From contig JAZGVH010000002.1 in the NCBI GenBank assembly GCA_039889245.1, positions 3,534,001-3,598,000 of the forward strand: a stretch of DNA of 64,000 nt, given 5' to 3'. Numbering within the stretch: position 1 is the first letter of the stretch; each line of letters starts with the position of its first letter. A program made the translations under genes and the position numbers. The DNA comes from Dermatophilaceae bacterium Soc4.6 (GTDB lineage: Bacteria; Actinomycetota; Actinomycetes; Actinomycetales; Dermatophilaceae). Of this stretch, positions 51,690-62,305 are shown piece by piece. The notes beneath the pieces are model-generated. The model did no database searches, had not been told where the DNA came from, and saw only the letters and a program-made list of their open reading frames with translations.

Positions 51690-53067
51690 TCAGGTGACGC
51701 GACCAGGGGGTCGGGCGCGTCCTGAGCCGGCGAGACCGGCGAGGGCCAGCAGCAGCGCGACGCGATCGAGGCGAAGACGCCGGCGGTGAGACCGTGGGCC
51801 CTCGCGGCGAGCACCGCGCCAGCCGCGGCCAGCACGATGCCCTGGGCCACCGCCATGGCCAGGGCGCGAGCCGCGTGGACCGGCCGAGGGCCTCGGGTGG
51901 GGTCAGGGCCAGCGTCGTCGTCGCGAGGGTGGGGGAGCAGACCCCCATGCCGGTCGCGGCAAGAGCCCACAGCGCCATCCCCGCCACGATGGAGACCCGA
52001 CTGACGGCCAGGAGGATCGGGCCGAGGGTGCCCAGGGCGAGCAGCACGAAACCGACCCTCAGACACCCCACGACCGACGTGCGCTCCTGGATGCGCTCGA
52101 GGCTCTGGACCCACGAGCCCAGCGACCAGAACGCACTGGTCACGCTGAGGCTGACGCCGGCGGGTGCCGGACCGGTGTCACGCAGCGTCGTCGGCATCAG
52201 CGGGATGAAGGTGCCGGCGGTGCCGAACGAGGCGAACAGCAGCCCGCTGAGGCCGACCACCGCGGGCACCCCGGGGGCCAGCCCGACGGTGCCGGCGGGC
52301 ACGACCGGTCGGAGCGCGGCGACGGCGGCTGCCGAGCCCAGGGCGATGACGGTGGCAACGACCACGACCAGCCCCGGGTGCCACGCGAGCGGGCCCACCG
52401 CGCTGACGACGGCCAGCGCGAGGGTGGCCAGCACCGCGCCCCGGACGGTGGCCGAGTCGCCCCCACCACCGGCGGTGGTGTCCGCGGTGGGGTCGTGGCG
52501 GGGTCTGTGGAGCGGGCGCCGCGGCCCCGCAGGTGGTGCCACAGGGCCGCCACGGCCGGCCCGAGCAGGAGCAGCGGGAGCAGGAAGACCCAGTGCCAGC
52601 CGACGGCGCTCGTCACGAGCCCGGCGACCCCCGGGCCGAGGACCGAGGGCAGGATCCACGCGGTGCCAGCACGAACGGCACGATGCCCGGTGCCAGACCG
52701 GAGGCGGCGCCCGCGAGGGCGAACGCGACCACCCCGAGCCGCAACGGGGCCGCTGCCCCCCGTCGGTCGGTCCACACCCCGGCCACCGCCGTCGCGACGA
52801 GGTAGCTGATCAGGGGTGCGGCGTTGGCGGCGCCGAACCAGGGGAGCCCGTCGAGCTCGTCGGCGACCGTCGGCAGCACGGTGGAGACCGCCCGGTCCGG
52901 AAGGCGCTGGTGGTGACCATGGCGAGCGTGGCCAGCACGAAGGGCAGGTGCGCGCGGGTGAGGAGACCGCCGCCCACCCGCGAGCCGGCGTCGTGGGGGT
53001 GGGTGAGGTCGTCGAGGGGGTCGGCGGCGGGCAGCACGAGACCATGCAACAGGGCCGGGGCGTGCAC
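51690..53067 (-). pseudogene. Decayed MFS transporter gene
   Basis: Pieces of one MFS transporter lie in order on the minus strand but need five frame changes. From the start near GTG 53067 they are: THLPFVLATLAMVTTSAF-type sequence; LPTVADELDGLPWFGAANAA...VWTDRRGAAAPLRLG; AWILPSVLGPGVAGLVTSAVGWHWVFLLPLL; VRGAVLATLALAVVSAVGPLAW...GMGVCSPTLATTTL; and ALAMAVAQGIVLAAAGAVLA, ending VALLLALAGLAG at TGA 51690. Junctions are near 52885, 52680, 52505, 51890 and 51775. About 50 residues usual between helices 3 and 5 are also missing at ~52680, which argues for true decay and not just sequencing error. Confidence 0.8.
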
Positions 53068-53127
53068 GGCCAGTGCTCGGGTGCGAGGGTCCGAGCCGGT
53101 CCCTCGCCGGGCTAGAATCGGGCGCCT

Positions 53128-54876
53128 ATGAGCACCTCCGCCGCGTCGCACCTGTCACCCGCCTTCCCGGAGCGGGCGGCCTGGGGCACCGCAGGGGCGC
53201 TGCGGGCGTGGCAGCAGGCCGCGCTCTCGTCCTACCTCCAGCAGCAGCCGCGCGACTTCCTCGCGGTGGCGACCCCGGGCGCCGGCAAGACGACCTTCGC
53301 GCTGCGCGTGGCGACCGAGCTCATCGGGCGCGGGGAGGTCGAGCGCGTGGTCGTGGTCGCGCCCACCGAGCACCTCAAGACGCAGTGGGCCGACGCGGCC
53401 GCACGGGTGGGGATGGCGCTCGACCCGAAGTTCTCCAACGCCGCGGGGCGCACGTCCGACGACTACCACGGGCTGGCGCTGACCTACGCCCAGGTCGCGG
53501 CGCGGCCGGCGCTGCACCGGCAGCTCACCGCGACCCGGCGCACCCTCGTGATCCTCGACGAGATCCACCACGGTGGCGACTCCCGCTCGTGGGGCGACGC
53601 GATCCGCGAGGCCTACGAGGGCGCGACCCGGCGGCTGTCGCTGACCGGCACGCCGTTCCGCAGCGACACCACGCCGATCCCCTTCGTGCGCTACGAGCTC
53701 GACACCTCCGGGGTGCTCACCTCGGCGGCCGACTACTCCTACGGCTACACCGAGGCGCTGCGAGACGGCGTCGTGCGGCCGGTGCTCTTCCTGGCCTACG
53801 GCGGCAGCATGCGCTGGCGCACCAGCGCCGGTGACGAGGTGGCGGCCAACCTCGGCGAGCCGATGACCAAGGACCTCACCGCACAGGCCTGGCGCACCGC
53901 GCTCGACCCGAAGGGGGAGTGGATCCCGTCGGTGCTCTCCGCGGCCGACACCCGCCTGACCGAGGTGCGCCGCCACGTCGAGGACGCGGGTGGGCTGGTC
54001 ATCGCGACCAACCAGACGCAGGCGAGGGCATATGCCGCGATCCTCACCTCGATCACGGGCGAGAAGCCGACCGTCGTGCTCTCCGACGACGTGGGCTCGT
54101 CGCAGCGCATCGAGGAGTTCGGCGCCTCGACGTCTCGTTGGATGGTGGCCGTGCGCATGGTCTCCGAGGGGGTCGACGTGCCGCGGCTGTGCGTGGGCGT
54201 CTACGCGACGTCGACGTCGACGCCGCTCTACTTCGCCCAGGCCGTCGGCCGCTTCGTGCGGGCGCGTCGGCGGGGCGAGACGGCCTCGGTCTTCCTGCCC
54301 TCGGTGCCGGTGATCCTCGACCACGCCGCCCGGATCGAGGAGCAGCGCGACCACGCGCTCTCGAAGCGGGGCGGCACCGACGTGGCGTCGATGTGGGCGG
54401 AGGAGGAGTCGCTGCTGGCGGATGCCGAGCGCCCCAGGGACGAGAAGGGCGTCGACGACGAGCTGGGCTTCGAGGCGCTCGAGTCGGATGCGCACTTCGA
54501 CCACGTGCTCTTCGACTCCGAGCAGTTCGGCCTGCACGCCGCGTCGGGGTCGGCCGAGGAGCAGGACTACCTCGGGCTGCCGGGGCTGCTCGAGCCCGAC
54601 CAGGTCGCCGGTCTGCTGCGCGAGCGTCAGACCAAGCAGTCGGCCAAGAACCCCGCCGCTGCCGCCCCCGTCGCGGCCCATCGGGCGCTCGCAGCGCAGC
54701 GCAAGGAGCTGAACGCATTGGTGTCGGCCTACGCCCGCAAGAAGGCGACCCCCCACGCCATGGTCCACAGCGACCTGCGCAAGTCGTGCGGCGGTCCCAC
54801 CCTCGAGGCGGCGAGCAGCGAGCAGGTGGCGCAGCGGATCACCGCGATCCGCAACTGGATGGTCGGGCGGCGCTGA
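53128..54876 (+). CDS. SF2 DEAD/DEAH-box helicase
   Basis: 582 aa from ATG 53128 with TAGAAT at 53113-53118. RecA domain 1 has a Q-like start (LRAWQQAALSSYL), Walker A TPGAGKTT, VVVVAPTEHLKTQW and the DEIHH box, LSLTGTPFRSD as motif III. Domain 2 has motif V MVSEGVDVPRLCVGVYAT and motif VI QAVGRFVRARR. A ~200-residue C-terminal part is predicted helical, with KxxQ-rich segment near 500. This resembles the XPB/type III restriction helicase-like actinobacterial family; no nuclease domain is visible. Nucleic acid substrate unknown. Followed by convergent regulator gene. Confidence 0.87.
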   Translation: MSTSAASHLSPAFPERAAWGTAGALRAWQQAALSSYLQQQPRDFLAVATPGAGKTTFALRVATELIGRGEVERVVVVAPTEHLKTQWADAAARVGMALDPKFSNAAGRTSDDYHGLALTYAQVAARPALHRQLTATRRTLVILDEIHHGGDSRSWGDAIREAYEGATRRLSLTGTPFRSDTTPIPFVRYELDTSGVLTSAADYSYGYTEALRDGVVRPVLFLAYGGSMRWRTSAGDEVAANLGEPMTKDLTAQAWRTALDPKGEWIPSVLSAADTRLTEVRRHVEDAGGLVIATNQTQARAYAAILTSITGEKPTVVLSDDVGSSQRIEEFGASTSRWMVAVRMVSEGVDVPRLCVGVYATSTSTPLYFAQAVGRFVRARRRGETASVFLPSVPVILDHAARIEEQRDHALSKRGGTDVASMWAEEESLLADAERPRDEKGVDDELGFEALESDAHFDHVLFDSEQFGLHAASGSAEEQDYLGLPGLLEPDQVAGLLRERQTKQSAKNPAAAAPVAAHRALAAQRKELNALVSAYARKKATPHAMVHSDLRKSCGGPTLEAASSEQVAQRITAIRNWMVGRR

Positions 54877-54939
54877 CGCGGGAAGGCGTTTTACCCCGCT
54901 ACGCGTCTGGGGTGACGGGTCGCTCCACCCGGCGACGCT

Positions 54940-55434
54940 TCACCCCGTTCCGGGCGCGGCGGCCGCGTCGACGAGGGGGAGCGTGCGCAGGGCGATCCGG
55001 GTGGCAAGCGAGATCGCGGTCGACGCGCGCACCACGTGCCGGTCGTCGACGACGAGGTCGATGACCCGCTGCAGGTCGGCGTTGTCGCGGGCCACGACCC
55101 GGATGAGCAGGTCACCGCTCCCGGTGGTGGTGTGGGCCTCGAGCACCTCGGGGATGGCTTCGAGGTGCTCGACGACGGGGCCGTGCCCCCGTCCCTGGCG
55201 GATCTCGAGGGTGCAGAAGGCCGTCACCGGGTAGCCGAGGGCGCTGGGGTCGAGGTGGGGGGCTAGCGAGGCGATGACCCCGCTCGACCGCAACCGGTCG
55301 AGCCGGGCCTGCACGGTGCCTCGAGCCACCCCGAGCCGCCGCGAGGCCCCGAGCACGCCGATGTCGGGCACCTCGGCGAGCAGGTGCAGCAGGCGGGCGT
55401 CGAGGTGGTCGATCGGGGGTGAGGAGGCGGGCAT
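54940..55434 (-). CDS. Lrp/AsnC-family transcriptional regulator
   Basis: 164 aa from ATG 55434, 7 bases after GACACT on the minus strand (leaderless). N-terminal winged helix: LDARLLHLLAEVPDIGVLGASRRLGVARGTVQARLDRL, given here in part, then GVIASLAPHLD. C-terminal RAM (ligand-binding) domain: VTAFCTLEIRQGRG, VLEAHTTTGSGDLLIRVVARDNADLQRV. The family senses amino acids and forms octamers. It is divergent from hppD, so it probably controls tyrosine catabolism, and a palindrome (55435-55447) over its own -10 suggests autoregulation. Confidence 0.88.
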   Translation of the reverse strand: MPASSPPIDHLDARLLHLLAEVPDIGVLGASRRLGVARGTVQARLDRLRSSGVIASLAPHLDPSALGYPVTAFCTLEIRQGRGHGPVVEHLEAIPEVLEAHTTTGSGDLLIRVVARDNADLQRVIDLVVDDRHVVRASTAISLATRIALRTLPLVDAAAAPGTG

Positions 55435-55447
55435 GGACACAGTGTCC
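55435..55447. promoter_or_regulatory. Palindrome GGACACAGTGTCC
   Basis: A 6+1+6 perfect dyad between the divergent regulator and hppD. It covers the regulator's -10-like hexamer and start point, as expected for autorepression; it is 95-107 bases upstream of the hppD start. Confidence 0.5.
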
Positions 55448-55487
55448 GGGATGCCGCGGCCTACGGGCAACAACCTGTGCAGCCTGA

Positions 55488-56774
<1,287 letters not shown>

Positions 56775-56807
56775 CCGGGACGACGGACCGCCCGAGGGGC
56801 TGAGGCG

Positions 56808-58325
56808 TCAGGCGCGCTTGGTCACGGACGCGTCCTGCGGCTCCCAGGTCGCCAGGCTGGCGTTGCGCTTGCCGTAGAAGAAGTAGATGAGGAAGCCGAC
56901 GGCCATCCACACGACGAAGCGCAGCCACGTCTCGAGGCTGAGGTTGGTCATGAGGTAGACGCAGGCCAGCGCCGAGACCACCGGGAGCACCGGAGAGAAG
57001 GGCGCCCGGAATGGGCGCTCGAGCTCAGGGCGCCGGCGCCGCATGATCGGCACGGCGAGGGACACGACCACGAAGGCGAAGAGCGTGCCGATGCTGACCA
57101 TGTCGGCGAGCGCCGACAGCGGTACGAGACCACCGAGCAGGCAGACGAGCACGATCGTGGCGATCGTGACCTTCCACGGGGTGCCCCACTTCGGGTGGAT
57201 CGCGGCGACCGACGGAGGCAGCAGGTTGTCGCGGCCCATCGCGAAGCCGATGCGGCCCATGGCCACGATGTCGACCAGGATGACCGAGGTGAGCCCGCAG
57301 ACGGCGGCGAGCGAGATCAGCGCGCTGGCCCACCCGAGGCCGACGCTGTCGAAGGCCCCGGCGATCGGGGCGCTCTCACTGATCTGGGTGTAGCTCTGCA
57401 TCCCCGTGATGACGAAGCTGACGCCGATGTAGAGCACTGTGCAGATGCCGAGGGTGCCGAGCAGCCCGAGCGGGAGGTCCTTCTTGGGGTTGCGGGTCTC
57501 CTCACCCATGTTCGCGACGGCCTCGAAACCCGTGTAGGCGAAGAAGACGACGGCGGCCGCGGTCAGCACACCGGCGAAGCCGAAGGCCGTGGGCTGGATG
57601 CCGAAGAGGGCCTGGCTGAGCGGCTGCTTGATGCCGCTGGTTCCGGCCGAGACGGGCCGGGCGGAGGGGACGAATGGCGTCAGGTTGGCGCGCTTGACGA
57701 AGAACAGGCCGGCGACGACGACGAAGAGGCAGACGGCGACCTTGATGACGACCAGGACGTTGGTGACCCGCGCCGACTCCTTGACCCCGATCATCGCGAC
57801 GATGCCGAGCACGACGGCGATCCCGATCGCCCCGATGTTGACCGTCGCCTTCTCGGTGAACAGCGCCGGTGGCAGGTCGAGGAGGTTGGCGAGGTAGCCC
57901 GACCAGCCACGGGCGACGACCGCCGCACCGAGCGCGAACTCCAGGATCAGGTCCCACCCGATGATCCAGGCGAAGACCTCACCGATCGTCGCGTAGGCAT
58001 AGGTGTAGGCACTGCCCGCCGTGGGCACCGTCGAGGCCATCTCGGCGTAGCAGAGGGCGGCGAGCAGGCTCACGACCCCGGCGACCGCAAAGGAGATCAC
58101 GACCGCCGGGCCGGCGTGGTTCCTCGCCTCGATGCCGGTGAGCGTGAAGATGCCGGTGCCGATGACGATGCCGATGCCGAAGCCCATGAGGTCCTTGGCG
58201 CCGAGGTTCTTTCGCAGCCCGCCGGACTCCTCGGCGGAGGCCGCGTCGTCTGACTGCTGCTCGAGGATGCGCTCTACCGGCTTGGTGCGCAGGGCACCGG
58301 TGCGGGGGTGTGACGTGGACATCAC
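56808..58325 (-). CDS. APC-family amino acid permease
   Basis: 505 aa from ATG 58325; TAGGGT ends 7 bases upstream (leaderless). About 12 membrane helices with the APC marks GIGIVIGTGIFTLTG (helix 1), PTAGSAYTYAYATIGE and FFAYTGFEAVANMGEETRNPKKDLP. It most resembles the cationic amino acid transporter (CAT) group of the APC superfamily, so cationic or branched substrates are as likely as aromatic ones. It is within the tyrosine catabolism cluster and convergent with hppD, so uptake of tyrosine or phenylalanine is a plausible role but not shown. Confidence 0.87.
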   Translation of the reverse strand: MMSTSHPRTGALRTKPVERILEQQSDDAASAEESGGLRKNLGAKDLMGFGIGIVIGTGIFTLTGIEARNHAGPAVVISFAVAGVVSLLAALCYAEMASTVPTAGSAYTYAYATIGEVFAWIIGWDLILEFALGAAVVARGWSGYLANLLDLPPALFTEKATVNIGAIGIAVVLGIVAMIGVKESARVTNVLVVIKVAVCLFVVVAGLFFVKRANLTPFVPSARPVSAGTSGIKQPLSQALFGIQPTAFGFAGVLTAAAVVFFAYTGFEAVANMGEETRNPKKDLPLGLLGTLGICTVLYIGVSFVITGMQSYTQISESAPIAGAFDSVGLGWASALISLAAVCGLTSVILVDIVAMGRIGFAMGRDNLLPPSVAAIHPKWGTPWKVTIATIVLVCLLGGLVPLSALADMVSIGTLFAFVVVSLAVPIMRRRRPELERPFRAPFSPVLPVVSALACVYLMTNLSLETWLRFVVWMAVGFLIYFFYGKRNASLATWEPQDASVTKRA

Positions 58326-58432
58326 TCGACCCTAGGCGCGGGTCGGGCCCCTCGCACCCGGGGGGTGGGGGGCGCGAGGTGGGACGGGCAGACCGTGCCC
58401 GGGCTGACAGTGGGCCCACCTATGCTCGGCCC

Positions 58433-59410
58433 ATGGAGCAACGACCCGGCTGGTACGACGACCCCGAAGACCCCCTGTACCTGCGGTACTTCGACGGCGT
58501 CATCTGGACCAAGAACCGCCAGCCCAAGGCGTCACCCACCGCGAGCCGGTCGTCCATCGGCTACGCCGGCCCTCCCGGCACCCTCGGTGGACCCGCCGCG
58601 GGCGGCCCTGCCGACACCCGGGGCGTGCAGGGGCCGCCAGTGTCCGGGTGGGGGCAGCAGACCCCACCGCACCCGCCTCAGCAACCCCCACAGGGCCCGC
58701 AGGGCTGGGGCCAGCCGGGCCCGCAGGGGTGGGGGCAGCCGCCCCAGCAGGGATGGAGCCAGGCGCCGCAGTACGGCCCGGCCTACAGCGGAGGGTATGC
58801 CGGCCCGGGCGTCGCGACGACGCCCGACGGCCAGCCGCTGGCCGGCTGGGGCACGCGCCTGGGGGCCTGGATCATCGACAGCGTCCTGCAGGGTGTCGTC
58901 TCGGCGGTGGTCGGCAGCTACTGGCTGATCGACTTCTTCCGGTGGTACGTCGACTACATCGGCACGCTGGTGGACCAGCAGAACCCGGTCGTCGACCAGG
59001 CGACGCTGCAGTCCGAGGTCGTGTCGCGGCTGTTCCCCTACCTCGTGGTCTCGATCCTGGTGCAGGTGGCCTACCAGGTGGTCTTCCTGCGGTGGAAGGG
59101 CGCGACCCCCGGCAAGCTGCTGCTCAAGCTGCAGGTGCGCAGGCGGGACCGGCCGGGACCCCCTGACCTCCTCACGATCCTGCGCCGGCTCGCCCTGCCG
59201 CTGCTCGTGGGCCTGGTCTCGCTCCCGCTGCAGTTCTCCCGCGGAAGCGGCGACGTCGGTGCCGCCGGTCTGCTCGTCGTCGTCAGTCTGCTGCTCAACG
59301 TCGTGCAGCTGCTCGACTACCTGTGGCCGCTGTGGGACCAGCGCAACCAGGCCCTGCACGACAAGATCGCCGCGACCAACGTCGTCGTGACGCCGCCGAA
59401 GGGTCGCTGA
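58433..59410 (+). CDS. RDD family membrane protein with DUF2510 N-terminus
   Basis: 325 aa from ATG 58433, leaderless with TATGCT at 58421-58426. The first ~25 residues are a DUF2510-like module (PGWYDDPEDPLYLRYFDGVIWT). Residues ~40-130 form a Gln/Gly/Pro-rich linker with GPQGWGQP repeats. The RDD domain (LAGWGTRLGAWIIDSVLQG; KGATPGKLLLKLQVRR) has about four helices. RDD proteins often act in transport or ion homeostasis. Its position between the permease and fahA may be coincidental. Confidence 0.85.
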   Translation: MEQRPGWYDDPEDPLYLRYFDGVIWTKNRQPKASPTASRSSIGYAGPPGTLGGPAAGGPADTRGVQGPPVSGWGQQTPPHPPQQPPQGPQGWGQPGPQGWGQPPQQGWSQAPQYGPAYSGGYAGPGVATTPDGQPLAGWGTRLGAWIIDSVLQGVVSAVVGSYWLIDFFRWYVDYIGTLVDQQNPVVDQATLQSEVVSRLFPYLVVSILVQVAYQVVFLRWKGATPGKLLLKLQVRRRDRPGPPDLLTILRRLALPLLVGLVSLPLQFSRGSGDVGAAGLLVVVSLLLNVVQLLDYLWPLWDQRNQALHDKIAATNVVVTPPKGR

Positions 59411-59429
59411 CCTCGAGGCGCCGGGCTGC

Positions 59430-60692
59430 TCACCCAGTCCGGCGCACCGTGCCGGTGACCTCGCCGAGGCCGACCCTCGCGCTCCCGACGCCGGCTGCGG
59501 TGGCGGTGATGCTCACGGTGTCGCCGTCCTCGAGAAAGGTGCGAGTGCTGCCGTCGTCGAGCGTGACCGCATCGCGCCCGCCCCACGACAGCTCGAGCAG
59601 GCAGCCGATGCTGCCCTGGTCGGTGCCGCTGATCGTGCCCGAGCCGAGCAGGTCGCCGCTGCGGATACTGGCCCCGCCCACGGTCAGGTGGGCGACGAGC
59701 TGCTCGGGAGACCAGTAGAGGTCTCGGGCCTGAGGCCGGGAGACGAGGGTGTTGCCGAGGCGCAGCTCGAGCTGCAGGTCGAGCCCTCGCGCGGGGGAGG
59801 TCCCGCTCAGGTACGGCAACGGAGCCGGGTCGGTCTGCCCCGGCACCGGCACCCGGGCCGCGGCCAGGGCGGCCATGGGCGTGACCCAGGCCGAGATGCT
59901 GGTGGCGAACGACTTGCCGAGGAAGGGGCCGAGCGGCGCCGACTCCCAGGCCTGCAGGTCGCGGGCGCTCCAGTCGTTGAGCAGCACGACGCCGAACAGG
60001 TGCTGCGGCGCGTCGTCGACGCTCACCCGGGTGCCCTGCGTCGTCGGTCCGCCGAGCACGAAGCCGAGCTCGGTCTCCAGGTCGAGCCGGGTGCTGGGCC
60101 CGAACTCGGGACCGGCCCCCACCTCGCCGCGACGCTGGCCGGTCGGGCGCACCACGTCGGTCCCGCTGACGACCACAGTGCCCGCCCGGCCGTGGTAGCC
60201 GACCGGCAGGTGCTTCCAGTTCTCGGCCAGCCCGGCGCCCGGACGGAAGATCTCGCCGGCCCGACGGGCGTGGTGCTCGGCGGCATAGAAGTCGACGTAG
60301 TCGGCGACCTCGACCGGCAGGTGCAGGGTGGCGCGGTCGAGAGGCACCAGGTGGGGCACGACGACGTCGCGGTAGGACTCGTCGGTCAGCACCAGGGTCA
60401 GCCACTCGCGCGCGGCGGCCCAGGCCGCGGCTCCCTGGCCGAGGAAGGGGTTGAGGGTCGGGTGCTGCCAGACGGTCGCGGACTCCATACCGGCCCGGGT
60501 CGCGGCAGCGCCGACATCCAGCACCCGGTCGCCGATGCGCACCCCGATGCGGGGCGCGGGTCGGTCCGGGGTCGAGAAGACGCCGTAGGGCAGGGTAGCG
60601 ACCCCATAGGGGTCGTCGGGTGCCAGGTCGAGCCAGGTCGAGAGCTCGGGGGTTGGCGAGGGGGAGGGCGCGGCAGGCGTCGGCGTTGACAC
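59430..60692 (-). CDS. fahA: Fumarylacetoacetase
   Basis: 420 aa from GTG 60692, 7 bases after TACGGT on the minus strand. FAH family: N-terminal SH3-like domain, then catalytic domain with VDFYAAEHHARRAGEIFRPG-type segment, HLPVGYHGRAGTVVVSGTD, DLETELGFVLG, LLNDWSARDLQAWE and FLGKSFATSISAWV, and the C-terminal GDLLGSGTISGT. It hydrolyses fumarylacetoacetate to fumarate and acetoacetate, the last step of homogentisate breakdown. Divergent from hmgA; two 19-bp repeats cover the intervening promoter. A maleylacetoacetate isomerase is not in this window. Confidence 0.95.
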   Translation of the reverse strand: MSTPTPAAPSPSPTPELSTWLDLAPDDPYGVATLPYGVFSTPDRPAPRIGVRIGDRVLDVGAAATRAGMESATVWQHPTLNPFLGQGAAAWAAAREWLTLVLTDESYRDVVVPHLVPLDRATLHLPVEVADYVDFYAAEHHARRAGEIFRPGAGLAENWKHLPVGYHGRAGTVVVSGTDVVRPTGQRRGEVGAGPEFGPSTRLDLETELGFVLGGPTTQGTRVSVDDAPQHLFGVVLLNDWSARDLQAWESAPLGPFLGKSFATSISAWVTPMAALAAARVPVPGQTDPAPLPYLSGTSPARGLDLQLELRLGNTLVSRPQARDLYWSPEQLVAHLTVGGASIRSGDLLGSGTISGTDQGSIGCLLELSWGGRDAVTLDDGSTRTFLEDGDTVSITATAAGVGSARVGLGEVTGTVRRTG

Positions 60693-60703
60693 CCCGCCAC
60701 CGT

Positions 60704-60741
60704 ATCTGTTGTGCTGCGCAGGATCTGTTGTGCTGCGCAGG
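60704..60741. promoter_or_regulatory. Two perfect 19-bp tandem repeats between fahA and hmgA
   Basis: ATCTGTTGTGCTGCGCAGG twice in a row (60704-60722 and 60723-60741). The array begins at the -10 of fahA and covers its -35 region, and lies 68 or more bases upstream of hmgA. It is a likely regulator-binding site shared by both genes. Confidence 0.6.
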
Positions 60742-60809
60742 CTCGAGGGCTGTCGCGACGACGGCGACGACGATGTCCCCTGATGAGACCGAGCGACAGG
60801 AGAGGTGCG

Positions 60810-62051
60810 ATGGCGCACTACCAGCGGCAGGGGAGCGTGCCGCCCAAACGGCATACGCAGCACCGGCGTCCGGCCGGGCGTGGGCGCCTCGGGGCGCTCT
60901 ACCACGAGGAGCTGATGGGCGAGGAGGGCTTCTCCAGCGACTCGTCGCTGCTCTACCACCGCGAGATCCCGAGCGCGCTGGTCGACGTGCGCGAGTGGAG
61001 CCTGCCCGACCAGGCGACGACGCCCAACCACCCGCTGCAGCCGCGGCACCTGCGGCTGCACGACCTCTTCGACGCCGCGGCGGTGCGGCGCACCGACCCC
61101 GTCACCGGCCGGCGCCTCGTGCTCGGCAACGGCGACGTGCGCATCTCGTATGCCGTGTCGGCCCGCCCGAGCCCGTGGTACCGCAACGGCCTCGGCGACG
61201 AGGTGGTCTACGTCGAGCGCGGCCGGGCCCGGCTCGAGACCGTGTTCGGGGCCTTCGACGTGGGTGAGGGCGACCTCGTGGTCGTGCCGCGGGCGACGAC
61301 GCACCGCTGGCTGCCGAGGCGGTCGCCGAAGGACCCGCTGCGCACCTACTCGATCGAGGCGACGAGCCACGTCGCGCCGCCGCACCGTTACCTCTCGCGC
61401 TACGGGCAGCTGCTCGAGCACGCGCCCTACTGCGAGCGCGACCTGCGGCTGCCGCAGGGGCCGCTGCTCGCCGAGGACGTGGGCGCGTCCCCGGGGGAGG
61501 AGACCGAGGTGCTGGTCAAGCACCGCGGAGCCGGCGGGGCGGTCGTCGGGTCGGTGCACGTCCTGCCGCACCACCCGCTCGACGTCGTGGGGTGGGACGG
61601 CTGCCTCTACCCCTACGTCTTCAACGTCGCCGACTTCGAGCCGATCACCGGGCGGGTGCACCAGCCGCCGCCGGTGCACCAGGTCTTCGAGATGGCCGGC
61701 GCCGTGATCTGCGCGTTCGTGCCGAGGAAGGTCGACTACCACCCGCTCGCGGTCCCGGTGCCCTATTACCACTCCAACGTCGACAGCGACGAGATCGTGT
61801 TCTACGTCGACGGCGACTACGAGGCGCGCAAGGGCTCGGGCATCACGCGGGGCTCGGTGTCGGTGCACCCCGGCGGTCACCCGCACGGCCCGCAGCCGGG
61901 AGCGGTCGAGGGGGCGCTGGGCGTGGAGTTCTTCGACGAGCTCGCGATCATGGTCGACACCTTCCGCCCCCTCGAGCTGGGCGAGGGTGGCCGCGCGGTC
62001 GACGACGGGGTCTACGCCTGGACGTGGGCGGGCGGCCGCAAGAGCGAGTAG
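60810..62051 (+). CDS. hmgA: Homogentisate 1,2-dioxygenase
   Basis: 413 aa from ATG 60810 with an AGGAGAGG ribosome site; earlier in-frame codons are not protein-like. Two cupin-like halves. The C-terminal half has the iron-site segments PYYHSNVDSDEIVFYVDGDYE (His and Glu, read as parts) and the SVHPGGHPHGPQPG loop. The enzyme opens the homogentisate ring to maleylacetoacetate. It is somewhat short for the family (430-450), with the shorter N-terminus seen in actinobacteria. Divergent from fahA and part of the tyrosine pathway with hppD. Confidence 0.95.
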   Translation: MAHYQRQGSVPPKRHTQHRRPAGRGRLGALYHEELMGEEGFSSDSSLLYHREIPSALVDVREWSLPDQATTPNHPLQPRHLRLHDLFDAAAVRRTDPVTGRRLVLGNGDVRISYAVSARPSPWYRNGLGDEVVYVERGRARLETVFGAFDVGEGDLVVVPRATTHRWLPRRSPKDPLRTYSIEATSHVAPPHRYLSRYGQLLEHAPYCERDLRLPQGPLLAEDVGASPGEETEVLVKHRGAGGAVVGSVHVLPHHPLDVVGWDGCLYPYVFNVADFEPITGRVHQPPPVHQVFEMAGAVICAFVPRKVDYHPLAVPVPYYHSNVDSDEIVFYVDGDYEARKGSGITRGSVSVHPGGHPHGPQPGAVEGALGVEFFDELAIMVDTFRPLELGEGGRAVDDGVYAWTWAGGRKSE

Positions 62052-62059
62052 CGGGGTCG

Positions 62060-62250
62060 GGTCGCCATACCTCGAAGATCTTCGGGTTGTGGCCGCGGAT
62101 CCGGCCCCCGGGTCGCCATACCTCGAAGATCTTCGGGTTGTGGCGGCGGATCCGGCCCCTGGGTCGCCATACTTCGAAGATCTTCGGGTTGTGGCGACGG
62201 CGGCGCCGCCCCGGCCTCCCTCCGTAGGAGATCTTCGAGCTCTGGCGACG
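62060..62250. repeat. Array of four palindromic repeats with a 51-bp period
   Basis: Four units whose AGATCT centres begin at 62076, 62127, 62178 and 62229, each exactly 51 bp apart. Units 1-3 are nearly identical (GGTCGCCATAC, TCGAAGATCTTCG, GGTTGTGGC, then a GATCCGGCCCC linker). Unit 4 is diverged on its left. Linkers are conserved too, so this is a tandem repeat and not a CRISPR. It is directly upstream of the AbiEi/Vsr-like gene and after hmgA. Confidence 0.92.
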
Positions 62251-62305
62251 CAAGTTACCTGTGGACAACCGGATTCGGCCGTTCCCCAGGTTCCACGATG
62301 GTGAC

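Noticed and set aside
62060-62250. CRISPR array
   Set aside because: Unit size (~28-bp dyad plus ~23 bp) is CRISPR-like, but the 'spacers' are nearly identical and no cas gene is near. It is a tandem repeat.
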